A DNA stretch of 64,000 nt, from contig CAXXJO010000001.1 in assembly GCA_963422285.2 (NCBI GenBank), positions 868,001 through 932,000 of the forward strand, written 5' to 3'. This DNA comes from VXYL01 sp963422285 (GTDB lineage: Bacteria > Pseudomonadota > Gammaproteobacteria > Pseudomonadales > Azotimanducaceae). Made by a program: the position numbers and the translations under genes. Below, piece by piece: positions 8,556 through 18,203 of the stretch. Each line of letters starts with the position of its first letter. The first letter of the stretch is position 1. The notes below the pieces were generated by a model. That model made no database searches. It was not told where the DNA came from and was given only the letters and a program-made list of their open reading frames with translations.

Positions 8556-9308
8556 CTACGATCGGGAGAGCAACGGCGACTTGGCGATGTGCGGCGCCAG
8601 TCGTTCGGCGAGTTCCCGCGCCCTCGCGGTGCGGCGCCGGTCCAGCGGTTCGCGCATCAGCGCTTCCATGTCGGCGGTTCCCATACCGGGAACGACAGTC
8701 GATTCCGCGGCCTCCGCGTAGCCGCCGACGGCTGCGATGTGGAACGTGGCCCGGCCTTCGGGCTCGGCCGTCGTGCCGCCGGTGCGGGTCCAGATCCAGA
8801 TTTCTCGGACGCCGAAACGGGCATAGGCGTCGAGCCGTTCGCGATAGCGTCTCGCGCTCAACGGGGTGTAGTCGATCTCGACCACCACGTCGGGAATGGG
8901 TGCCGGATCCTCTCCCGTGGCGTCCAAGCGTTCGATCTTCGCCGGGTCGATGAACAAGCTGGCATCGGGATGGCGACGGTCGCCTGTTTCATTCGCCTGC
9001 TTGAGCGGCGAGGTCGTTTCGGAGTGCAGCGGGATGTCGGTCGCCCGAGCCAAGTCGTGGAACAGATGCTCCAGCGCCAAGCTGCGGGAATCGTGATGGC
9101 GACCGTTCGGCATCGCCTCCACCTCCATGGCTTCTTGGATTCCGTCGTAGCATGCCCCGCGGGGGAGCATTTCGTGTTTCATCAGGCAGTCGTACGCTTC
9201 GACGGGCATGGGGAAGATCAACGCACCGCCTCTGATCCTCAAGTCGGGATGGTCCAGGACGTTGGCGGACATGTCGGAATGGTCTTCGACAGCTGGCACG
9301 GATGCCAT
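8556..9308 (-). CDS. Uma2-like family protein (DUF820, restriction-endonuclease fold)
   Basis: A 250-residue protein resembling the Uma2/DUF820 family, which has a PD-(D/E)XK nuclease-like core. Diagnostic pieces are the PEGRHHDSRSLALEHLF-like segment (here PNGRHHDS), RHPDASLFID, the core PDVVVEIDYTPLSARRYRERLDAYARFGVREIWIWTR, and a C-terminal helix rich in Arg/Glu. The active-site pattern Asp...Glu...(Lys) is only partly seen: VVVEIDY carries the acidic residue but the usual Lys is not obvious. Cellular role is unknown in the family. ATG 9308 was chosen because GGAGAG lies 7 bases upstream; GTG 9323 is possible. It stands alone. Confidence 0.7.
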   Translation of the reverse strand: MASVPAVEDHSDMSANVLDHPDLRIRGGALIFPMPVEAYDCLMKHEMLPRGACYDGIQEAMEVEAMPNGRHHDSRSLALEHLFHDLARATDIPLHSETTSPLKQANETGDRRHPDASLFIDPAKIERLDATGEDPAPIPDVVVEIDYTPLSARRYRERLDAYARFGVREIWIWTRTGGTTAEPEGRATFHIAAVGGYAEAAESTVVPGMGTADMEALMREPLDRRRTARARELAERLAPHIAKSPLLSRS

Positions 9309-9756
9309 GAGGGCGCTCTCCACGCGTGTGCGGCAGCGGCAGCGGACGATAGCACACGTCGAGTTGGCAGGAAGCGGCGGTGGTTCGGTTTGCGATTCCG
9401 CATCGGCGTCTATGCGGTCGGGCGGGGTTCATGCTGGACGTTCGGCTGGACGTGGGCGATGGCTCCAAGTCGAGGTTGAAGTGTCGTGCGCCATGCGGTC
9501 TCGCAAGCGGCGCTTGCCCGAAGCGCCGAGGGGAGAGCGACTGTTTCACAGCTCCGCCGTACCCGGATTCGCATTGGACCGCGTAGCCGCAGGCAGGCAC
9601 GCGCCCGGCGTATTCGTTGTCGAACATCCAATGCCGATAGGCCAAACTATCGCTATGCTGCTCGTCGCGGCACAGCGAGGCGAGTGGCTGGGGCAGCCGC
9701 AGCCTGACCTCGCCTTCTCTTTTTGACATCCGGGACATTCACGAACGGAGCCGCTC
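9309..9756. other. Intergenic region upstream of Uma2-like and LLM genes
   Basis: About 450 bases between two divergent genes. Open frames read as low-complexity shadows. A ribosome binding site (GGAG, 6 bases before ATG 9757) is at its right end. I see no RNA gene, repeat or clear promoter consensus. Confidence 0.45.
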
Positions 9757-10680
9757 ATGACCATCAGCGCCGGCATCGGCATCGCCAACTTCGCCTTCGA
9801 CGACGTGCGGGGATTCTGGCAGTGGGTGGATGTCTGCGAGCACGGCGGCATCGACTCCATCTGGCAGTCCGACCGGCTGATCTCCACCAACGCCAACCTG
9901 GAGTGCATGAGCGTCATGGCAGCGCTGGCTGGCGCCACCCGCCGCATCAAGTTCGGCATGAACGTGGCCAGCCTGGGGCTGCGGGATCCGGTGTTGACGG
10001 CCAAGCAGTGCGCCACCATCGACGTGCTCTCCGAAGGCCGTCTGCTGCCGGCGTTCGGTCTCGGCAGTACCCGCTCGCGGGACTATTCGGCCACCGGCAC
10101 GCCCACCCGGCGACGCGGCCGGCGCATGGACGAATGTTTGGAGATACTTTCCCGTCTGTGGCGCGAGGATGCGGTGTCCACCGCCGGCGAGTTCTTCCGC
10201 TTGAACGACGCCACCATCGCGCCGAAGCCCGTGCAGCAGCCGTTGCCGCTGTGGGTGGGCGGTTCGTCGACGCAGGCCATCGAGCGCACGGCCCGCTGGG
10301 GAACTGGCTGGCAGGCGGGAATCGAATCCGCCGACAAAGTCCCTCCCGTGATTCGCGCCATCAAGGCGAAAACCGTGGAGTTCGGACGCGCGATCGACGA
10401 GGACCACTACGGCGCCGGTTTCGGCTTCCGCTTCGGCAGCCTGGACGAGCCGATCATGCAGCGCTACGTCGCCGGTTTCACGCGGCTGCTGGGCAAGCCG
10501 CCGGATGCGTTCACCGCGGTGGGCGGACGCGAGCAGATCATGGCATTGGTGAACCGTTTTCGCGCCGCCGGCGTCCACAAGTTCGTGCTGCGCCCCATTG
10601 CCTCGGGAACGGAGGAGACGATCGCCCAGACGAAGCGGCTGATCGAGGAAGTGCTGCCCGAGGTGGCGGCACTGCATTGA
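9757..10680 (+). CDS. LLM class flavin-dependent oxidoreductase
   Basis: A 307-residue luciferase-like TIM-barrel protein. It begins MTISAGIGIANFAFDDV, continues with GGIDSIWQSDRL, RRIKFGMNVASLGLRDPVLTAKQ, ATIDVLSEGRLLPAFGLGS, and the C-terminal barrel part LPLWVGGSSTQAIERTARWGTGWQAG. The GVHKFVLRP strand near the end is also typical. Cofactor (F420 or FMN) and substrate are not determinable. It is preceded by a well-placed ribosome binding site and followed by a decayed amidase on the opposite strand. Confidence 0.87.
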   Translation: MTISAGIGIANFAFDDVRGFWQWVDVCEHGGIDSIWQSDRLISTNANLECMSVMAALAGATRRIKFGMNVASLGLRDPVLTAKQCATIDVLSEGRLLPAFGLGSTRSRDYSATGTPTRRRGRRMDECLEILSRLWREDAVSTAGEFFRLNDATIAPKPVQQPLPLWVGGSSTQAIERTARWGTGWQAGIESADKVPPVIRAIKAKTVEFGRAIDEDHYGAGFGFRFGSLDEPIMQRYVAGFTRLLGKPPDAFTAVGGREQIMALVNRFRAAGVHKFVLRPIASGTEETIAQTKRLIEEVLPEVAALH

Positions 10681-10784
10681 GCGCGGTTCCAGGCCGCAAG
10701 CGCATCGTCCTGGGCCACGAAACGAAACCGAAATCCGACGCGCGAGCGACGACCTGCACAGCGCTGACGGGAGGTTGCCCTCGC

Positions 10785-11436
10785 TCAATAGCCGGGCGGC
10801 GCCTGGAAGCCGCCGATTTCCTGCGCCGGCAGACGTGTGAAATAGAAGGCAAGGCGGGTGCGGTAGGCAGCGCCGCCGGCTTGAAGGCCGATGGGCAGGC
10901 CGTCCGATCCAAGTCCGGCAGGGAGCGCCGTGCTCGGCAAGCAGGGCGCGGCGACGATGCCGGACCAGAGCAGTTGCTGGCAATACGGCTGCGACTGGCC
11001 ATTGACGGCGAGAGTGCGTCCATGCATCGGCGAATGGTCGTAGGGAAATTCGGCGGCCGCCATTTGCGGACAGACGAGGATGTCCCATTCCTCAAAGAAC
11101 GCGCACCAAGCGTGTCGCGAAGCTTCGCAGCGATGGCCGGTGCGCAGCCAGTCGGCGTGGCCGAGCACCATGGCGCGGAGATGGCGGCATCGGAACGATC
11201 CTCGGTGTCCATCACCGTGGCGTACTCGCGGTGCCTTTCGTGCGCATCGGGGCGCTTATGATGTCGAGCGACAGCGCCAGCTCCTCGGCGCAACGGCCAG
11301 CGGGCCGTAGACCACGAGGTTGGTGGCGGGACCGGGTGCCAATACCGTCGAATGGCCGGTTTGGGGAACGATGCCGAAGAGGACTTGTGGCCGTAGACGC
11401 CGTAGTACCGTACGGGTTGCGAATCGATCCGCCGCC
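10785..11436 (-). pseudogene. Decayed second copy of the amidase
   Basis: This stretch is a damaged duplicate of the intact amidase at 11751-13196. The C-terminal part (MVLGHADWLR... to IGGFQAPPGY) is open from about 11171 down to the stop and matches the intact protein almost residue for residue. Upstream, a 4-base deletion near 11180 shifts the frame just after the equivalent of DRTDAAI, about 250 bases of the middle of the gene are missing, and the remaining core (FGIVPQTGHST, GPATNLVVYGPLA, GGSIRNP) is split between frames. At about 11436 the similarity stops and an acyl-CoA dehydrogenase remnant takes over. It cannot encode an active enzyme because the Lys and Ser-loop regions are lost. 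Confidence 0.8.
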
Positions 11437-11738
11437 GACTTCACCGCCCTCGGCACACCATGCAGAGGCCCCGTTCCGCGGCCAGCAGGCCGACGTGTCC
11501 GCCCTGGCGACTGCCACCAGCACGTCCACCTGGGTTATCAGATCGGCGTCCAACCACCGGCCTCGACAGGTCCCCACAGGCCGAATGGACCGGCATCGCG
11601 CAGAGCATCGAGTGCGGCCGGGCATAGCGTGCGCAGCCGTTCGGACTCGGCCGCCATGCGATCCAGAATCGGCGCGATTCTCGCCACCCTCGCCAGCAGT
11701 TCCTTACGGCTGATCGAGGCGGCGTCTGTCTTGGCCAC
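11437..11738 (-). pseudogene. Truncated acyl-CoA dehydrogenase N-terminus
   Basis: The frame starts MAKTDAASISRKELLARVAR and continues with ILDRMAAESERLRTLCPAALDALRDAG, the N-terminal helical domain of acyl-CoA dehydrogenase/HpaB-type monooxygenases. After PVEAGGW the frame breaks; the adjacent frame continues correctly with DADLITQVDVLVAVARADTSACW. One G missing from a TGGG run explains the shift. About 100 codons remain before the sequence joins the decayed amidase. The first enzyme's catalytic domain is absent. The junction between the two unrelated remnants suggests a deletion fused two neighbouring genes. Confidence 0.7.
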
Positions 11739-11750
11739 CGTGGTGGAATC

Positions 11751-13196
11751 TCAATATCCCGGTGGCGCTTCGAATCCGCCGACTTCTTGCGCCAGGAGTC
11801 GTGCGAAGTCGATGGTTGCATAGTCGTGATACGCCGCGCCGACGGCCTGCAGGCCGATGGGCAAACCGTCAGCCGAACGTCCTGCCGGAAACACGGTGCT
11901 CGGCAAGTAGGGCGCGGTGACGACGCCGGACCAGAACAACTGCTGGAAGTACGGCTGCGACTGGCCGTTGACGGTGACCGTCCGCCCATTCATCGGCGAA
12001 TGGTCGTGGGGGAATGCGGGGACCGCCATTTGCGGACAGATGAGAATATCCCAATCCTCGAAGAACGCACGCCAGGCGTGACGCAAGGTTTCGCGGCGGT
12101 TGTTGGCGCGCAGCCAGTCCGCATGGCTGAGCACCATGGCGCGGGACATGATGGCGGCATCGGTACGATCGTCTGCATCCATCGCCTCGGCGTACTTGCG
12201 GTTTCGTGCATACGCCTTGGGACTGACGCCCGCGGCCATGACGGAGTGCAGCAGGTTCAGATACGTTTCGTAAGCGCCGCGCGGATCGATGGCCGGGCGG
12301 GCGCGGTCGGAAACTCGGGCGCCGAGTTTGGCAAGAGCTTCGCCGATGGCCGCGGCGCTCTCTGCGATCTCGTGCGCCACCGGCGCGTTGTCATCGTTCG
12401 CCCATACCGCGATGCGGTAGTCGGCGAGGCGGGTTTTCGTCGGCCGCGGCAGGCGCAGCCGCCAGCCCGGCACATCCAGCGCCTCGGGGCCGCTGACGAT
12501 GTCGAGGGACAGCGCCAGATCCTCGGCCGATCGGGCCAGCGGGCCGCAGACCACGAGGTCGGTGGCGGGGCCAGGCGACAACAGCGTCGAATGGCCGGTT
12601 TGGGGAACGATGCCGAAGGTGGGCTTGTGGCCGTAGACGCCGCAGAAGTGGGCGGGGTTGCGAATCGATCCGCCGATATCCGAACCGGCTTCCAGGGCGG
12701 TCAGGCCCGCGGCCAGCGCCGCCGCCGAGCCGCCGGACGAACCGCCCGGCACGCGCTCTGTATTCCAGGGATTGTTGGTGGTGCCGTAGACCTCGTTGTA
12801 GCTCTGGATGTCCGCGCCGCCGAGGGCCATGTTGGTCTTGCCGAGCAGGACGGCGCCGGCGGCCTTGTAGCGAGCGACGAGGTCCGCGTCCCAGTCCGGC
12901 ACGCTGTCGCGCAGAACCGCATAGCCGAAGCTGGTGGGCAGGCCGGCGACGTGGTACGCCTCCTTCACCGTCATGGGCACGCCGTGCAGCGGGCCGCGAT
13001 CGGCCGCGGCGGCGTTGTCGAGAGATCGCGCGACGTCTCGGGCGCGGTCGAAATCGCGCACGGCCACCGCGTTCACGTTCTCATCGAACCGTTCGATGCG
13101 GTCGATGAAGGAGTCGGCGGCTTCCAAGGCGCCGAGCTGCCCCGTGCGAATGCGCTCGGCGATTTCCGTGGCGCTCGAAAATGCAAGTTCCGTCAT
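11751..13196 (-). CDS. Amidase signature family enzyme
   Basis: A 481-residue amidase-signature hydrolase. The Ser-Ser-Lys triad is complete: Lys78 (TVKEA), the cis-Ser at Ser153 in GGSSGGSAA and the nucleophile Ser177 in GSDIGGSIRNP, with the same spacings as in known family members. GVYGHKPTFGIVPQTGH follows as usual. The enzyme hydrolyses an amide to acid and ammonia; the substrate is unknown. ATG 13196 has GGAG 6 bases upstream; the longer open frame to 13454 lacks similarity. It is transcribed divergently from the copper amine oxidase, and a decayed duplicate lies directly downstream. Amide and amine catabolism may be linked here. Confidence 0.9.
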   Translation of the reverse strand: MTELAFSSATEIAERIRTGQLGALEAADSFIDRIERFDENVNAVAVRDFDRARDVARSLDNAAAADRGPLHGVPMTVKEAYHVAGLPTSFGYAVLRDSVPDWDADLVARYKAAGAVLLGKTNMALGGADIQSYNEVYGTTNNPWNTERVPGGSSGGSAAALAAGLTALEAGSDIGGSIRNPAHFCGVYGHKPTFGIVPQTGHSTLLSPGPATDLVVCGPLARSAEDLALSLDIVSGPEALDVPGWRLRLPRPTKTRLADYRIAVWANDDNAPVAHEIAESAAAIGEALAKLGARVSDRARPAIDPRGAYETYLNLLHSVMAAGVSPKAYARNRKYAEAMDADDRTDAAIMSRAMVLSHADWLRANNRRETLRHAWRAFFEDWDILICPQMAVPAFPHDHSPMNGRTVTVNGQSQPYFQQLFWSGVVTAPYLPSTVFPAGRSADGLPIGLQAVGAAYHDYATIDFARLLAQEVGGFEAPPGY

Positions 13197-13459
13197 TGTT
13201 TTCTCCATCCAATTCGTCTGCTGCCTTGATGCTGTCGGCTTGCTGCCCTCCGACAGAGCTGGGCCGGCGAAGAACGCCGCATCGTCCGCAACATGTCTTC
13301 GTCGACAAATGGCAAGCGACAAATAATAGCAGCGCCGAGGCCATTGGCCGCTTGCGCTCCCAAGAGCCGAAAAATCCGACTGCGCCCAATCGGGGAACGA
13401 CGGCAGCAGGGTGCGGCGGGTATAGTAGAGCCGTGCAACTCCAACACGGGGCAACAGTC

Positions 13460-15403
13460 ATGGCCGAAGCCGCGCTCGACCGCCCAGCCGATCCATCCCA
13501 TCCGCTCGATGCGCTGACGGCGGACGAAGTCGAACGCGCCATCGCGTTGGCGCAACCTCAACTTGGCGAACGCGCCGAGTTCTGTTCCGTGGCGCTGGTG
13601 GAGCCGTCGAAGGAGGGCCTGAAGTCCTTTGCCCCGGGCGACCCCGCGCCGCGCAGGCTGCGCTTCCTCGGCTACGACTATCCCGATGGCGAGCATCCGG
13701 ACGGCGGTTTCGACATGACCGTGGATTTGGTCGCCGGCACGGTGGACGTTTCCCGCATCGCCGACGGGCAGGCGCCCATCAGCTTCGCGGACGTGGTCGC
13801 CGCGGTGCGGATCACCAAGGCGGATCCGGGCTGGCAGGCAGCGATGCGCAAACGCGGCATCGACGATTTCGAGCATGTGCAGATCGATCCTTGGCCCGCC
13901 GGCGGCTACCGGCATCCCAGCATTCCAGCGGGGCATCGCGCCCACCGCGCTATCGCCTTTCTGCGCGAAGACAAAACCGACAACGGCTATGCTCGACCCA
14001 TCCAGGGCCTCATCGCCCATGTCGATCTCACTGCCGGCAAGGTGGCGCATGTCGAAGATCGCGGTGTGGTGCCGCTGCCGCCGGAATCCGGTCGCTACGA
14101 TGCCGCCAGCCAGCCGCGCCTGCGCCCTCCCTTGCAGCCGCTTGAAATCCGCCAGCCCCAAGGCCCCGGCTTTTCGGTGCAGGGCAATGCGATTGCCTGG
14201 GAGAATTGGGAGTTCCGCGTCACGGTGCATCCCGTCAACGGCCTAGTGCTGCACCAGCTCGGCTACCGGGACGACGGCGCGCTGCGCCCCATCCTGCACC
14301 GCGCTGCGCTGTCCGACATGGTGGTTCCCTACGGCGACACGGATCCGATGCACAGCTGGAAGCATGTGCTCGACGCCGGCGAAGCCGCCATCGGCAACTG
14401 CGTGAACTCGCTGACCCTGGGTTGCGACTGCCTGGGCGAAATCCACTACCTGGACCATCTGACCATCAAGCCGGACGGTACGCCGCGGCTGGTGGAACGC
14501 GCGATCTGCATTCACGAGGAGGACTACGGCATCCTCTGGAAGCACCACGACGGCCATTCCCAGACCACGGAGGCACGCCGCTCCCGTCGCCTGGTGGTGA
14601 GCACCTTCCACACCGTCGGCAACTACGAGTACGGCTTCTACTGGTATCTCTATCTCGACGGCACGATTCAGATGGAGGTGAAGCTCACCGGCATCGTCGG
14701 CGTCTCCGCCGTGCGCGACGGCCAGGAGCGGCCGCAGTTCGCGCCGCTGATCGCGCCCAATCTGGCGTCGCCGATCCACCAGCATCTGTTCTGTTTCCGG
14801 CTGGACTTCGATCTCGACGGCACCGCCAACAGCGTCTACGAAGTGAACGTGGAACCCGCGCCGACAGGCGCCGACAATGCCGATGGCACCGCGTTCCAGG
14901 CCACGGCGCGGCTGCTGGCGACCGAGAGCGAAGGCATGCGCAAGGTGGATGCGGCGCGTTCGCGCTCTTGGAAGGTGGTGAATCCCGTCCGCACCAATCG
15001 CCTGGGCATGCCGGTAGCCTATCGCCTGCTGCCCGGCCCGACGCCGGCGCTGCTGGCCGACCCGGGCTCCCAAGTGGCCCAGCGCGCCGGCTTCGCCCGC
15101 CACAACCTGTGGGTGACGCCCTTCGACGAGAGCCAGCTATGCGCCGCCGGCGATCATCCGAACCTGCATCCCGGCGGCGACGGCCTGCCGGCCTGGACCG
15201 CGGCCGATCGCGCCGTCGAGGCCACCGACATCGTGCTGTGGCATACCGTCGGCGTGACGCATCTGCCGCGCCCGGAGGATTGGCCCGTGATGCCGGTGGA
15301 GTACTGCGGCTTCGCCTTGCAGCCCGTGGGCTTTTTCGACCGCAATCCGGCGTTGGACGTGCCGCCGGCCGATCACTGCGAGGCCGGCGAAGCCTCGAAC
15401 TGA
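13460..15403 (+). CDS. Copper-containing primary amine oxidase
   Basis: A 647-residue copper amine oxidase, which converts primary amines to aldehydes with release of ammonia and hydrogen peroxide. The residue that becomes topaquinone is Tyr389 in the TVGNYEYG motif. The catalytic base is Asp305 in HVLDAGE, and the copper ligands are His440 and His442 (PIHQHLF) and His601 (VTHLPRPEDWP). The 84-residue spacing between base and cofactor Tyr matches the Arthrobacter enzyme. No signal peptide is seen, so it is probably cytoplasmic. ATG 13460 was chosen because upstream codons lack similarity. Its 3' end overlaps the convergent phosphatase gene by 31 bases. Confidence 0.93.
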   Translation: MAEAALDRPADPSHPLDALTADEVERAIALAQPQLGERAEFCSVALVEPSKEGLKSFAPGDPAPRRLRFLGYDYPDGEHPDGGFDMTVDLVAGTVDVSRIADGQAPISFADVVAAVRITKADPGWQAAMRKRGIDDFEHVQIDPWPAGGYRHPSIPAGHRAHRAIAFLREDKTDNGYARPIQGLIAHVDLTAGKVAHVEDRGVVPLPPESGRYDAASQPRLRPPLQPLEIRQPQGPGFSVQGNAIAWENWEFRVTVHPVNGLVLHQLGYRDDGALRPILHRAALSDMVVPYGDTDPMHSWKHVLDAGEAAIGNCVNSLTLGCDCLGEIHYLDHLTIKPDGTPRLVERAICIHEEDYGILWKHHDGHSQTTEARRSRRLVVSTFHTVGNYEYGFYWYLYLDGTIQMEVKLTGIVGVSAVRDGQERPQFAPLIAPNLASPIHQHLFCFRLDFDLDGTANSVYEVNVEPAPTGADNADGTAFQATARLLATESEGMRKVDAARSRSWKVVNPVRTNRLGMPVAYRLLPGPTPALLADPGSQVAQRAGFARHNLWVTPFDESQLCAAGDHPNLHPGGDGLPAWTAADRAVEATDIVLWHTVGVTHLPRPEDWPVMPVEYCGFALQPVGFFDRNPALDVPPADHCEAGEASN

Positions 15404-16020
15404 CCGGCATGGAGATGGGCCGCGTCGCCCAGCGAGCGGACCATCCAGCCGCGCTCGGGGTCGCGGTAGAACACGCTCAGGCTGGCGTTGCCGACGTCGA
15501 AGCGACGGGGCGCGCGGGCTGGGATGCCCAGCACCTGCTTGACGAAGGCGACGAGCACGCCGCCGTGGGTGACGGCGACGATGCGTTCGCCCGGATGCCG
15601 CTGGGCAAGGCGCTGGATTGTCGCGCATACCCGGGCGACGAGCTGACGCTGGCTTTCGGCGCCGGGCGGCGCATGATCGGGGTCGCCGGAGATGTACGCT
15701 GCCCATTCGTCGGGATGGCGTTGGGCGATGTCCGCTCGGGACAACCCTTCGAAGACACCGTGGCCGCGTTCGCGCAGGCCGGGTTCGAGGACTACGGAAT
15801 GGCGGCGCGGATCGGCAATAAGTTCCGCGGTGCGACGGGCGCGGCCTAGATCCGAACAGTACAGCGTCGGACAGCAGTCCAGGGCGCGTACCCGCACGGC
15901 CAGCGCCCGAGCCTGGGCTTCGCCGCGCGCGGTGAGGGCGCTGTCACCATGTCCCTGGTAGACGCCTCGGGTATTGAACTCGGTCTCGCCGTGGCGAATG
16001 AGGATCAGTTCGGTTGTCAC
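15373..16020 (-). CDS. Histidine phosphatase family protein (phosphoglycerate mutase-like)
   Basis: A 215-residue member of the histidine phosphatase superfamily. The phosphorylated His lies in LILIRHGETEFN near the start, followed by YQGHGDSALTARGEAQA, CSDLGRARRTAELI, the acid residue in RERGHGVFEGL, and the second catalytic His in AVTHGGVLVAF. Substrates in this family range from phosphoglycerate to nucleotides and cobalamin precursors, so no specific role is given. GTG 16020 is the first start before the RHG motif. It converges with the amine oxidase gene (31-base overlap). A run of 11 C residues lies about 55 bases upstream. Confidence 0.85.
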   Translation of the reverse strand: MTTELILIRHGETEFNTRGVYQGHGDSALTARGEAQARALAVRVRALDCCPTLYCSDLGRARRTAELIADPRRHSVVLEPGLRERGHGVFEGLSRADIAQRHPDEWAAYISGDPDHAPPGAESQRQLVARVCATIQRLAQRHPGERIVAVTHGGVLVAFVKQVLGIPARAPRRFDVGNASLSVFYRDPERGWMVRSLGDAAHLHAGQFEASPASQ

Positions 16021-16071
16021 GGGGTGCAAGTGTGACACGGAACATCCGCACACCCAAGAACAGCCAATGCG

Positions 16072-16082
16072 CCCCCCCCCCC
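16072..16082. repeat. Run of 11 C residues
   Basis: Eleven consecutive C residues on the plus strand (G on the minus strand), about 50-60 bases upstream of the histidine phosphatase start. Tracts of this length slip easily during replication and can vary promoter spacing in some bacteria. No functional evidence is visible here. Confidence 0.85.
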
Positions 16083-16284
16083 GAAACGGGATTGCCATGC
16101 CGAGACCGAAACAGTGCGCGGATGCGCTGGCCTCGAACGCCAAGCCGAACCGCGGACAGCGACGACTCCGCTGCGGCTCGCCGCTGTTCGCCATCCGGTC
16201 GGCGCTGGGACCGAGACGGCTGGAGGAAGGCCCGGCGCTTCGGATCAACGCAGCGGCCCTTCCGGCCAGAGAGCGGCTTGTTCG

Positions 16285-18197
16285 TCAGCCCCTTCCCGCC
16301 GGTCCGCGTCGGCGCAGCGCAGCCCCGATTTCGTCGAGAATGGCAGGATCGTCGATGGTGGACGGCACCTTGACGGCATCGCCGTCGGCCATCTTGCGGA
16401 TTGTTTGGCGCAGAATCTTGCCGGAACGCGTTTTCGGCAGCCGCGGTACCATCAGCGCCTGCTTGAAGTTGGCGAAAGCGCCTACCCGACGGCGCACCAT
16501 CTGCACCAGCTCCGCTTCCAAGGCCGACGGCTCGGCGTTGACGCCGTCTTTCAGTACCACCAGGCCCAGGGCACTTGGCCCTTGCCCTGGTCGGCGACGC
16601 CCACCACGGCGCACTCCGCCACCGCCGGATGCGCGGCCACCACCTCTTCCAGTTCGCCGGTGGACAGCCGGTGGCCGGCGACGTTCATCACGTCGTCCAC
16701 CCGGCCCATGATGTAGACATAGCCGTCGGCGTCGCGATAGCCGCCGTCGCCGGTCAAGTAGTAGCCGGGATAGCGGGACCAGTAGGCGTCTGCATAGCGC
16801 TGGTGGTCGCCCCAGACGGTGGCCAGGGCACCGGGCGGCAGGGGCGCCTGGAGCACTACGTTGCCCTCTTGATCGGCACCGAGCTCGTTGCCGTCGTCGT
16901 CGAGAATCCGCAGGTCGTAGCCCGGCACCGGGAAGCTGGGGCTGCCGGGACGGGTGGGATGCGCCTGTGCGTCCGCGACGCCCGCCATCTTGGCGCAAAT
17001 GGACCAGCCGGTTTCCGTCTGCCACCAATGGTCGATAACCGGCGCATGCACCGTGTTCTTCAGCCATTCGTAGGTGGGCGGATCCAGGCGTTCGCCGGCC
17101 ACGAACAGGGTTTGCAGACAGGAGATGTCGTAGCGCTCTTTCAGGGCTGCTTCGGGGTCCTCCTTCTTGACGGCGCGGAAGGCCGTGGGCGCGACGAAGA
17201 AAGTCTTCACCCGATGCTGCGCGACGACCCGCCAGATGGCGCCGGCATCCGGCGTCCGCACCGGCTTGCCTTCGTAGAGCACCGTGGCGCAGCCCTTGAT
17301 GAGCGGGCCGTAGACGATGTAGGAGTGGCCCACCACCCAGCCTACGTCCGACGCCGCCCAATAGACATCGCCGGCTTGGCAGCCGTAGATGGCGCCCATG
17401 GAGTAGTTCAGGGCGACGGCATGGCCGCCGTTGTCGCGCACCACGCCCTTCGGTTTGCCCGTGGTGCCGGAGGTGTAGAGGATGTAGAGAGGATCCCAAG
17501 CGTCCACTTCCACCCAGCCGCAAGGTTCGCTGGCCGCTTCCCACTGCGCCCAGTCGAGGTCGCGCCCTTCGATCAGCGCGGCTTCGCACTGCCGGCGCTG
17601 GACGATCACCGCGTGCGCCGGTTTCGCGCGGGCAAGTTCGATGGCTTCGTCCAGCAGCGGCTTGTAGGGGATGACGGTCTCGAACTCGATGCCGCAGGAG
17701 GCGGAAAGCACCGCCTTGGGCTGGGCGTCGTCGATGCGCAGCGCCAGTTCCGGGGCCGCGAAGCCGCCGAACACCACCGAGTGGATGGCGCCGATGCGAG
17801 CGCAGGCCAGCATCGAGATGACAGCTTCCGGGATCATCGGCATGTAGACGATCACCCGGTCGCCCTGCTCGACGCCGAGGGATCGCAAGCCGCCGCCAAC
17901 CCGAGCCGCCCGCTCGGTCAATTCGGCGAAGGTGAAGCGCTGGATCCGTCCCGTGACGGGCGAATCGTAGATCAGCGCCACATCGTCGCCGCGCCCGGCC
18001 TGCACATGGCGGTCCAAGGCCAGCCAAGCGGTGTTCAGCTTACCGCCGCGGAACCAGCGGTGGACGCCGTTGGCGTCCCGATCCAGGATGGAAGCGGGAA
18101 ACTCGAACCAGTCGACGGCCTCGGCGGCGTCGCGCCAAAACGTTTCGGGATCGTCCAGGGACGCCCGATAGGCTTGCTCGTAGGTGCGGGCTTCCAA
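16285..18197 (-). pseudogene. prpE: Propionyl/acetyl-CoA synthetase with a C-terminal frameshift
   Basis: An AMP-forming acyl-CoA synthetase of the PrpE/Acs type. The first frame (548 residues) has the synthetase start YEQAYRASLDDPETFW, the ATP loop YTSGTTGKPKGV, WWQTETGWS and GYYLTGDGGYRDADGYVYIMGR. It ends abnormally at 16551. The missing domain, with the conserved catalytic Lys in PKTRSGKILR, continues in another frame from about 16570 to the stop at 16285. Adding one C to the CCC at 16569-16571 restores a 637-residue protein, close to PrpE size. The gene lies 6 bases after the CaiB-type gene in the same operon. It is either a recent pseudogene or a single-base assembly error. Confidence 0.85.
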
Positions 18198-18203
18198 GCG
18201 CAG

